Shown here: positions 1 through 7,040 of the stretch, one piece after another
Position numbering within the stretch: the first letter of the stretch is position 1
Layout of the letters: every line of letters starts with the position of its first letter
NCBI GenBank assembly: GCA_938003515.1
Contig: CALKYL010000280.1
Span: forward strand, 1 to 7,040
Direction of reading: 5' to 3'
Length of the DNA: 7,040 bases
From: an uncultured bacterium
GTDB taxonomy: Bacteria > Planctomycetota > UBA1135 > UBA2386
Notes under the pieces: model-generated
Told to the model about the DNA's origin: nothing
Database searches by the model: none
Seen by the model: the letters and a program-made list of their open reading frames with translations, nothing else
Translations under genes and position numbers: made by a program

Positions 1-2967
1 GCCGCGTGGGCCGGGCCGGAGCCCGAGCCCGTCGATCCGGCGCGGCAGGGCGAGGCCGAAGCGCCGGCGGCAGGGGGCCCCGACGCCGGGGCCGCTGCGG
101 GCGAACCCACCGCGACCACCGCGAGCGGGCCGCTGAGCGCCGCGCAGATCCGGGAGCTGATCGCGGCCGAGCTCGAGCGGCCGCGCTCGATGGACGCGCC
201 TCGCACGTCCAGGACCGCGCCCGCACAGCCCGCCGCCGGGCCGGCGAAGCCGCCGACCGAGGCCGAGCTCGCCCAGGAGGAGCTCGCCCGCGAGATGGAG
301 AGGCTGCAGCGGGACGTGACCCTCGGCCGGTGGGACGCCGTCGGCCGCTTCGTCGCGTCCCTGCCCGAGGCGCATCGGAAGGGCGCCTACGAGCACCTTT
401 TGACGGTGCTGCCGCGGCATCCGAACAACCCGCAGAACCAGCGCATCCCGCCGGCGCTGCAGGAGAAGAACCGCTTCACGTTCCAGGACGCGTTCGCGCT
501 CGCCGGGCTCGCGCCGACCGGCTTCGCCAAGGAGCAGTGCAAGCTGCTGGCGCCCATCGTGCAGCGCGCGCTCGACGACGGCAGCGTGCCGGAGGAGCTG
601 GTGCGGCTGCTCGAGCTCGAGGTGGCCCGTCCCGACGACGCGCGGCGGATCGACCGGCGGCAGGCCGCGATGCTGCTCGCGGAACTCGGCCTCGAGAAGG
701 AGCTCGGCGTGTTCCTGCCGACGGCGACCGACGCCGAGCGCGACAACGACCGCGAAGCGCTCAACCTGCTCGCGCGTCACGCGCTCGCGAAGTACGCGGA
801 GGAGAGGCGCCACGTCTGGCTGGAGACGGCGTGGCGGGTCACCCAGGCCGTGCTCGCGAAGGGCGAGGTCACGGAGGCCGAGAAGGAGGAGGCGCTGCGC
901 CGCGCGGTCGAGCTCGCGCCGAAGGTGCGCGACGACCTCGGGTCGCGGTGGCTGGCGGATTCGTTCACCGAGCGGCCGGCTCGGGGCATGGAGATCATCG
1001 CGACGATCGGCGGCCAGGTCGCGAAGGGCTTCCAGGACCGTCCGCAGGACGTCGCCTACCGGGCCGCCGGGCTCGAGCTGCAGCAGACCGCCGTCGACGC
1101 GCTGCTCGACGTCGCGCCCGACCTCGCCGACGAGTGGCGGCCGACGCTCGGCGTGCTCGCGTCGGGCTGGATCGTCGAGGCCGTGCACAGCTACCAGAAC
1201 TCGCGCACGACGTCGTTCGGGCCGGTCATGGAGCGCGACGACTTCGGCAACATCTTCTGGACCAACCGCCGCCTCGGCAGCGGCGGCCCGGTCGCGGCGA
1301 TCGAGCCGGCCGACCTGCTCGAAGCCCAGCCGAGCGACCGCTGGGCGGAACTGCTCGACGACGCGCTGCGGCCCCACTTCACGACCGTGTCGGCGCAGCT
1401 CTGGCTCAAGGTCAACGAGCACGAGAAGGCCTTCCCCTACATCGAGCAGCTCGCCGCGACCAACCCGCGCAAGGCCAAGGAGCTCGCGCACGAGTTCCTG
1501 CGCGTCTGGATGCGCAACAACAACCCCAACGTGAACAACCGCACGAACGCCTACATGTTCGTGTTCGGCTTCAACCAGCGCGCGAACGGCATCCCGCTGA
1601 CGCGCAGCAAGCAGGAGCGCAACCTCGAGGAGCTCGCCGGCTACGTCGAGCGGCTGCGCCAGCTGCCGATCGGCGGCGTCGACGAGTCGCTGCTGGCCGA
1701 GGCCTTCGTCGCCGCGCACAGCACCGCGGAGGTCTACCGGCTCGAGACGATCGAGCGCGTGTTCGGCGACGTCGCGGAGCTGGACCCGGTGCTGCTCGGC
1801 CAGCTGCTGGGCACGATGCGCACCAACCTCGCGACCATCTGGCAGCGCCCCGACGTGCAGGAGGAGCAGAAGACCCGCCGCTCGCAGCGCGAGATGCTCG
1901 CCGAGGTCGCGAAGGGCTACCAGACGGCGTTGACGATCGCCCAGGACGCGCTGCAGGCGCGCGGCCGCCACTGGGCGCTCCTGACCGTGGTCGCGACGCT
2001 GCTGCACGACCAGAACAACTTCGCGCGCGAGCAGCAGCGCAGCAGCGACTTCAGCGAGGTGCGGCGCTCCGCGTTCGAGCTGTTCGCGGAGGCGTGCGAC
2101 CACTACGCGTCGATCGCCGCCGACCTGCGCGTCGACCAGGAGACGGTGCAGGCCTACACGCTGTGGTTCTACGCGGCGCTCGGCGCATCGGACCTCGGCG
2201 CGATCGACGAGGAGACGGTCGTCGCGAAGAGCCAGCTGCCGCTGATCCGCGAGGCGCTCGACCAGCTGCCGGACGGCAGCCGCGAGCGGCATCTCGCGAT
2301 GTTCGCCAACCAGCTGTTCACGCGCATGACGGCGGTGCGGCCGCAGATGAAGTACCGCTACCTGCAGGGAGGGTTCGAGGTCGTCGGCGACCACCCGCAG
2401 GCCGCCGAGGCGAAGAAGGTCTGGGACTACTACCGCGACCTGATCCGAGAGCTGCGCCTCGAGGTCGTCGTCGACGGCGCGACCGAGGTCGGCACCGAGC
2501 CGTTCGGCGCGCGCGTCGACATCGTGCACTCGCCCGAGATCGAGCGCGAGAGCGGCGGCTTCCAGAAGTACGCGACCAACCAGAACAACCAGCCGTACGC
2601 CTACAACTACGGCCGGCCGCTCGAGAACTACCGCGACAAGTTCCACGACGCGGCGATCGCGGCGCTGCAGGAGCACTTCGAGATCCTGTCGGTGACGTTC
2701 AACAGCGAGCACATGGAGTCGTTGCCGGACGACGCGCCCGGGTGGCGGCGCACGCCGTACTGCTACCTGTTGCTGCAGGCGCGCGGCCCCCAGGTCGACC
2801 GCATCCCGACCGTGCAGATGGACTTCGACTTCCTCGACACATCGGGGTTCGCGGTGCTGCCGATCGGCTCGTCGCCGGTCGCGATCGACGCGTCCGCAGC
2901 GGCCGCGCAGCGGCCGTTCGACGACGTCGAGGTCCCGCGGCGGCTCGACGAAGGCCGAATCGAGTAG
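1..2967 (+). CDS. Large uncharacterised helical protein of a MoxR/VWA operon, 5' partial
   Basis: I assign no function. Frame 1 is open from the first base to a TAG at 2965-2967, giving 988 residues. The first internal ATG is at 190, but the frame upstream of it has no stop and encodes an Ala/Pro/Glu-rich stretch followed by a helix-like segment, so the real start, and probably a signal peptide, lies before the window. Residues about 1-85 (numbered from base 1) are low-complexity linker. Residues about 85-820 are mostly amphipathic helix, in places TPR-like (around 470-505). They contain an Asn-rich patch at 506-516 followed by an aromatic segment. From about 820 the protein becomes beta-like, with a Gln/Asn/Tyr-rich patch at 855-871. 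No membrane helix is visible. It leads the operon, and the next open stretch is in the same frame seven bases later, so this may be the N-terminal part of one longer protein. The coding call is firm; the role is unknown. Confidence 0.85.
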   Translation, partial: AAWAGPEPEPVDPARQGEAEAPAAGGPDAGAAAGEPTATTASGPLSAAQIRELIAAELERPRSMDAPRTSRTAPAQPAAGPAKPPTEAELAQEELAREMERLQRDVTLGRWDAVGRFVASLPEAHRKGAYEHLLTVLPRHPNNPQNQRIPPALQEKNRFTFQDAFALAGLAPTGFAKEQCKLLAPIVQRALDDGSVPEELVRLLELEVARPDDARRIDRRQAAMLLAELGLEKELGVFLPTATDAERDNDREALNLLARHALAKYAEERRHVWLETAWRVTQAVLAKGEVTEAEKEEALRRAVELAPKVRDDLGSRWLADSFTERPARGMEIIATIGGQVAKGFQDRPQDVAYRAAGLELQQTAVDALLDVAPDLADEWRPTLGVLASGWIVEAVHSYQNSRTTSFGPVMERDDFGNIFWTNRRLGSGGPVAAIEPADLLEAQPSDRWAELLDDALRPHFTTVSAQLWLKVNEHEKAFPYIEQLAATNPRKAKELAHEFLRVWMRNNNPNVNNRTNAYMFVFGFNQRANGIPLTRSKQERNLEELAGYVERLRQLPIGGVDESLLAEAFVAAHSTAEVYRLETIERVFGDVAELDPVLLGQLLGTMRTNLATIWQRPDVQEEQKTRRSQREMLAEVAKGYQTALTIAQDALQARGRHWALLTVVATLLHDQNNFAREQQRSSDFSEVRRSAFELFAEACDHYASIAADLRVDQETVQAYTLWFYAALGASDLGAIDEETVVAKSQLPLIREALDQLPDGSRERHLAMFANQLFTRMTAVRPQMKYRYLQGGFEVVGDHPQAAEAKKVWDYYRDLIRELRLEVVVDGATEVGTEPFGARVDIVHSPEIERESGGFQKYATNQNNQPYAYNYGRPLENYRDKFHDAAIAALQEHFEILSVTFNSEHMESLPDDAPGWRRTPYCYLLLQARGPQVDRIPTVQMDFDFLDTSGFAVLPIGSSPVAIDASAAAAQRPFDDVEVPRRLDEGRIE
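2965..2967 (+). other. In-frame TAG separating two same-frame coding stretches
   Basis: The amber codon ends the long upstream protein. The frame then stays open through codons for Ala and Gln into the GTG at 2974 and on to 3609. Sequence on both sides reads like one extracytoplasmic beta-type region, and the membrane anchor lies only in the downstream half. It could be a nonsense mutation, a base-call error, a true gene boundary or a readthrough site. The sequence alone does not decide between these. Confidence 0.5.
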
Positions 2968-2973
2968 GCCCAG

Positions 2974-3609
2974 GTGACGCGCGGGATCAAGGCGAAGGCC
3001 AGGGGCTTCGGGCCGGATCGCGAGACGATCCTCGACCTCGAGACGCCCGGGTTCGTCGTCGACCAGCGGGACGATCAGGGGGCCGCCGTCGTGCGCTTCT
3101 CGGACGAGATGGACACCGTCGAGTCCGAGCGCGTGTGGCTGCTGTCGATGCAGCCGGAGTCCGGCCGCCGCCCCGGCCGCTTCCGCTTCGGGCGGCCGGC
3201 GCGCGACGACGTCACCGCGGTGTTCCAGCGCTACGACGACGCCGACCTCGAGACCGTGTCCGCCGAGGTCGCGCTCGCCGGGGCGCTGCGGGCCCGCGAT
3301 CCGTTCTGGATCTGGATCGCGATCGGCGCGGCGGCCGTGCTCTACTTCGTGTGGCTGTTCTTCACGCGGCCCGGCCGGCGCGCGTCGGGCCACGCGCGGG
3401 AGGAGCTGCGCATGCCGACGAAGGTCACGCCGTTCTCGGTGCTCGCGCTCTTGCAGCAGATCGCGCACCGCCCCGAACTCGCGCCGGCGCACCGCGTCGA
3501 GCTCGAGGCCGACATGCGCCGCATCGAGGCGCGCCACTTCGGCCGCGACCACGACGCGGCGCTCGACCTGGAGCGCATCGCGACCGACTGGCTGCGCAGA
3601 GCCGGCTGA
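2974..3609 (+). CDS. One-TM protein with cytoplasmic tail; probable C-terminal part of the preceding gene
   Basis: If translated separately from the GTG at 2974 this gives 211 residues. Residues 1-105 are charged and beta-like. Residues 111-130 form one clear membrane helix rich in Trp, Ile and Ala, followed by basic residues (Thr-Arg-Pro-Gly-Arg-Arg) that indicate a cytoplasmic C-side. Residues about 148-211 form a small helical tail ending in Trp-Leu-Arg-Arg. There is no signal peptide, so the N-terminal domain would have no obvious route outside unless it is joined to the upstream protein. Only seven bases separate it from the upstream TAG, in the same frame, and no strong ribosome binding site precedes the GTG. 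The next in-frame ATG, at 3109, would cut the domain. The tail resembles that of the one-TM protein encoded at 5588-6439. The stretch is real coding sequence; whether it is a separate gene is uncertain. Confidence 0.7.
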   Translation: MTRGIKAKARGFGPDRETILDLETPGFVVDQRDDQGAAVVRFSDEMDTVESERVWLLSMQPESGRRPGRFRFGRPARDDVTAVFQRYDDADLETVSAEVALAGALRARDPFWIWIAIGAAAVLYFVWLFFTRPGRRASGHAREELRMPTKVTPFSVLALLQQIAHRPELAPAHRVELEADMRRIEARHFGRDHDAALDLERIATDWLRRAG

Positions 3610-3617
3610 TCGACGCC

Positions 3618-3635
3618 GGCCGCTCCGGACCGGCC
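3618..3635 (+). repeat. Short imperfect palindrome in the gap before moxR
   Basis: The arms GGCCG (3618-3622) and CGGCC (3631-3635) flank an inner palindrome TCCGGA (3624-3629), with one C-C mismatch on either side of it. It lies in the 63-base gap between the TGA at 3607-3609 and the moxR ATG. It has no following T-run, so it does not look like an intrinsic terminator. In DNA this GC-rich it may be chance, or it could be a small mRNA stem between cistrons. Confidence 0.25.
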
Positions 3636-3672
3636 CACCCCCGACGACCACGACCCACGCCATCCGCTCCAC

Positions 3673-4673
<1,001 letters not shown>

Positions 4674-4677
<4 letters not shown>

Positions 4678-5591
4678 CGGCCGATCGCAGAGACCGCAGT
4701 TCGGCCGGCGCGCGGGAGCGCGAGCGCGCGCTGCCGGGCCGGCTCGCCGAGATCCGGCCGCTGGCGGCGCGCAAGTTCGTGATCGGCATCCGTCGGCTCG
4801 CCGACGACATCACCTACGGGCTCGACGGCTCGCGCTTCCTCGGCTCGGGCATCGACTACGTGCAGTCCCGCCAGTACATGCCCGGCGATCCGGTCAAGTC
4901 GATCGACTGGCGCGTGACCGCGCGTTCGGCGAGGTATCACGTCAAGGAATACGAGGCGCAGCGGCGCATCCCGGCTTGGTTCCTCCTCGACACATCGGCG
5001 TCGATGGTGGTGTCGTCGGTGCCGCGCAGCAAATACGAGGTCGCGCTGCAGGTCGCGGGCGGGCTCGCGCTCGCGTGCCTCGACCGCACGAGCCCGGTCG
5101 GCGTGCTCGGCTGCGGGGATCGCGACGTCCGGGTCGAACCGAGCCTCGCGAAGGACCAGGTGCTGCAGTGGCTGCTGCGGCTGCGGAGCTACGCGTTCGA
5201 CGAGCGCACCGAGATCACGCGCCGGATCCGCGAACTCCGGCCGACGCTCACCTGTCGTTCGATCGTCGTGATCCTCAGCGACCTGCACGAGCAGGGCGCC
5301 GTGCACGCCGCCGCGCTGCTCGCGCAGCACCACGAGGTCGCGGTGGTGCAGCTGCAGGACACGGCCGAGGTCGTGCTGCTCGGCGGCGGCTTCGTCCGCG
5401 CGCAGGAGGCCGAGTCGGGCCGCGGCTTCGTCGCGCGCGGCCGGCGCCCGATGGTCGACCAGAGCGCGATCGAGGCCGAGCTGCGTCGAGGCGGCGTCGA
5501 CCACCTGCTGCTCCGCACCGACCAGCCCTTCGTGCACCGGCTGCGTCAGTTCTTCCGCGCGCGCGGCAACGTCGCGCGGGGGGCGCGGTGA
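4674..5591 (+). CDS. DUF58 protein with a von Willebrand A-type fold
   Basis: This is a 305-residue soluble protein with no membrane helix, the short form of DUF58. The family signature is clear: a Gly-Ser-Gly-Ile-Asp-Tyr segment, then RQYMPGDPVKSIDWR with Ile77-Asp78-Trp79, then a basic Ala-Arg segment. The VWA-type metal site looks complete: Asp106, Ser108 and Ser110 in DTSAS, Thr179 in RTEIT, and Asp203 in ILSDLHE. It probably binds a divalent metal and acts as the MoxR partner. The first about 20 residues are charged and poorly structured. The start is the ATG at 4674, overlapping the moxR stop by four bases, which suggests coupled translation; no strong ribosome binding site is seen. The stop overlaps the next start as GTGA. 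Frame 3 is open far upstream of this ATG, but that stretch lies over other genes and is not part of the protein. The family is certain; the cellular role is not. Confidence 0.95.
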
Positions 5592-6439
5592 GGCGCTCCG
5601 CGTCGCTCGCTGCCGCGGCCGCCGCGGCCGTCGCGCTCGCCGCGGCGTCGGCGCCGGCCCAGGCCCGCGACCAGCGGGAGGCGAGCGTCGGCATGCGGGC
5701 CTACGTCGAGCAGGTCGTGCTGCCCGGCACCGAACTCGAGACCGCCCCGACCTCGACCGAGGCTCCGCTCGTGGTGCGCGTGCTGCGGACCTGGCCGCAC
5801 GGTGAGCACCTGCGCTACGACCTGGAGTGGGTGGGCTTCGAGCCCGGCACCTACGACCTGACCGACTACCTCGTGCGCCGCGACGGTTCGTCCGCCGACG
5901 ATCTGCCGGCGGTCGAGGTCGCCGTGCGCAGCACGCTCGCGGCCGACGTCTTCGAGCCGAGCGAACCGGATCCCGAGGCCGCCGATCGCGTGGGCGGCTA
6001 CACGAAGCTGCAGATCGTCGTCGGCGTCCTGTGGCTCGCCGGGCTGCTGGCGATCCTGTTCGTCGGCCGACGTCGTCGTCCGCGGCCGGCGCCGGCGCCG
6101 GCGCCGCCGAGCCTCGCCGATCGGCTGCGCCCGCTCGTCGAGGAGGTCGCGGCCGGGCGGGCCGACGACCGGCGCAAGGCGGAGCTCGAGCGGCTGCTGG
6201 TCGCGTTCTGGCGGGCGCGGCTCGACCTCGGCGACGCGAAGGCCTCCGAAGCGCTGGCCGTGATCCGGCGGCACGAGGAAGCAGGCGCCCTGCTGCGCCG
6301 CGTCGAGGACTGGCTGCACCGGCCCCGGCCGCCGTCGGACGTCGACGTCGCGGCGCTGCTCGAGCCGTACCGCACGGTGACCGCGGAGTCGTTCGCGCCG
6401 ATCGCCGACGCCGGGACGTCGGGCAAGGAGGCGGGCTGA
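5588..6439 (+). CDS. BatD-like secreted/one-TM protein with cytoplasmic helical tail
   Basis: This is a 283-residue protein of the small-anchor type found between DUF58 and BatA genes. From the GTG at 5588 it begins with two arginines and an Ala-rich hydrophobic core, then an Ala-Gln-Ala site that fits signal peptidase I cleavage after residue 26. Residues 27-138 form an extracytoplasmic beta-like domain. Residues 141-160 are one membrane helix, followed by four arginines and a Pro-Ala linker (to about 175). Residues about 176-250 are a helical cytoplasmic tail ending in a Trp-Leu-His-Arg-Pro motif, with a further short segment after it. The signal peptide decides the start: the next in-frame ATG, at 5692, would remove it. 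The GTG overlaps the DUF58 stop by four bases. It is BatD-like in position and layout, but I cannot show homology to BatD. It may link an outside ligand to the ATPase/VWA machinery inside. Confidence 0.88.
   Translation: MRRSASLAAAAAAAVALAAASAPAQARDQREASVGMRAYVEQVVLPGTELETAPTSTEAPLVVRVLRTWPHGEHLRYDLEWVGFEPGTYDLTDYLVRRDGSSADDLPAVEVAVRSTLAADVFEPSEPDPEAADRVGGYTKLQIVVGVLWLAGLLAILFVGRRRRPRPAPAPAPPSLADRLRPLVEEVAAGRADDRRKAELERLLVAFWRARLDLGDAKASEALAVIRRHEEAGALLRRVEDWLHRPRPPSDVDVAALLEPYRTVTAESFAPIADAGTSGKEAG
6086..6103 (+). repeat. Three tandem CCGGCG units coding a Pro-Ala linker
   Basis: Three perfect six-base copies encode Pro-Ala repeats at residues 167-172 of the BatD-like protein, directly after the membrane helix and its arginines. 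They form a stiff spacer between the membrane and the helical tail. Copy number could vary by slippage between strains. Confidence 0.7.
6425..6430 (+). promoter_or_regulatory. Ribosome binding site for the BatA-like gene
   Basis: AAGGAG lies eight bases before the ATG at 6439, inside the end of the upstream gene. It is the clearest Shine-Dalgarno match in the window and fixes the start of the BatA-like gene. Confidence 0.75.
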
Positions 6440-7029
6440 TGTTCTCGCGGCCGTGGCTCCTGCTGCTGCTCGCGCTGCCCATCCTGCAGCTCTGCTGGGT
6501 CTGGCAGCGGCGGAGCGGCCGGTTCGCGATGCCGTTCGACACCGACGGGGCGCGCCGGCTCGGCAGCGGCGTCGTCGTGCGCGGCCTGCTCGGCCTCGCC
6601 GAGTCGCTGCCCGCGCTGCTGCTCGCGGTCGCCGTGCTGCTGCTCGCGCTCCCGCAGGAGCTGGCCGCGCCCAAGCAGCGGCGCGCGCTGACCAACATCC
6701 AGTTCCTCGTCGACATCTCCGGCTCGATGACCGCGCAGTTCGGCAAGGGCTCGCGCTACGACGCGTCGATGCAGGCGATCAACGACTTCCTCGACTACCG
6801 GGCCGGGGACTCGTTCGGGCTGACGTTCTTCGGCAACCAGTACCTGCACTGGGTGCCGCTGACGAGCGATCCCTCGGCGTTCCGCAACGCGATCCCGTTC
6901 ATGCGGCCCGAGAACGCGCCACCGGGCTTCGGCGGCACCGAGATCGGCCGCGGCGACCTCAGGGCGCGCGAGGCGCCGCACAGGCGCGCCGGAAGAGGAC
7001 GGATGCCAAAACACGTGCACGAGGGCTAG
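6439..7029 (+). CDS. BatA-like VWA membrane protein, truncated or corrupted at its 3' end
   Basis: The start is the ATG at 6439, overlapping the previous stop as TGATG and preceded by AAGGAG. Residues 5-22 form a hydrophobic helix and residues about 57-72 a second one, as in BatA/BatB-type proteins. The VWA domain follows on the cytoplasmic-or-periplasmic side set by those helices. Its metal site begins with Asp92, Ser94 and Ser96 in VDISGSM, and Thr167 lies in GGTEIGR. After Arg171 the sequence stops resembling a VWA domain. The last 25 residues are rich in Arg and His, lack the hydrophobic strand that should carry the second metal-binding Asp, and end at a TAG at 7027-7029. The total of 196 residues is far below the usual 320 or so, and the C-terminal membrane helix is absent. 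The gene is either cut by bad sequence at the window end or truly truncated. It would be the membrane VWA partner of MoxR. Confidence 0.85.
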   Translation: MFSRPWLLLLLALPILQLCWVWQRRSGRFAMPFDTDGARRLGSGVVVRGLLGLAESLPALLLAVAVLLLALPQELAAPKQRRALTNIQFLVDISGSMTAQFGKGSRYDASMQAINDFLDYRAGDSFGLTFFGNQYLHWVPLTSDPSAFRNAIPFMRPENAPPGFGGTEIGRGDLRAREAPHRRAGRGRMPKHVHEG

Positions 7030-7040
7030 CGCAGCACAAC

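Noticed and set aside
190..192. ATG at 190 as the start of the long protein.
   Set aside because: The frame is open back to base 1 and encodes a plausible Ala/Pro linker and helix. No signal peptide or ribosome binding site is seen at 190, although an extracytoplasmic protein would need a signal.
2965..2967. TAG as a pyrrolysine codon.
   Set aside because: No pyrrolysine machinery is visible, the neighbourhood is not methylamine metabolism, and the other genes here do not use in-frame TAG. A mutation, error or gene boundary is simpler.
3618..3635. Palindrome before moxR as a transcription terminator.
   Set aside because: The stem is short and mismatched, there is no T-run, and the genes on either side belong to one functional set.

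Overview
The window is a single plus-strand operon from a very GC-rich bacterium, with C or G at almost every third codon position. It carries a MoxR / DUF58 / BatA-type cluster. The layout is an uncharacterised long helical protein ending in a membrane anchor, then MoxR, a short soluble DUF58, a small signal-peptide/one-TM protein and a BatA-like VWA protein. It resembles gene sets I associate with Planctomycetota and related high-GC phyla. That taxonomic guess rests on gene order and protein style only and is low confidence.

Layout. Positions 1-2967 hold most of a long helical protein whose N terminus lies before the window. It stops at a TAG, and seven bases after that TAG a second open stretch (2974-3609) begins in the same frame. 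This stretch has a beta-type segment, one membrane helix and a cytoplasmic tail. I think the two pieces may be halves of one membrane-anchored protein of more than 1200 residues, split by an amber codon, although a genuine two-gene arrangement cannot be excluded. After a 63-base gap come moxR (3673-4677), a DUF58 protein (4674-5591, ATGA overlap), a secreted/one-TM BatD-like protein (5588-6439, GTGA overlap) and a BatA-like VWA protein (from 6439, TGATG overlap). The last gene is cut short. Its final 25 codons or so do not look like a VWA domain, so the end of the window probably contains sequence errors or a real truncation.

How the parts may work together. In characterised systems MoxR AAA+ ATPases act with VWA-domain partners in a chaperone-like way. 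Here the ATPase and the DUF58 VWA protein are soluble and cytoplasmic. The BatA-like VWA domain should sit next to the membrane. Two further proteins each place one extracytoplasmic domain outside and one small helical tail inside. Those two tails look alike to me and are candidates for docking MoxR or DUF58. The substrate and physiological role are unknown. No promoter is visible, so transcription presumably starts upstream of the window. I saw no tRNA, rRNA, CRISPR, insertion sequence or origin.
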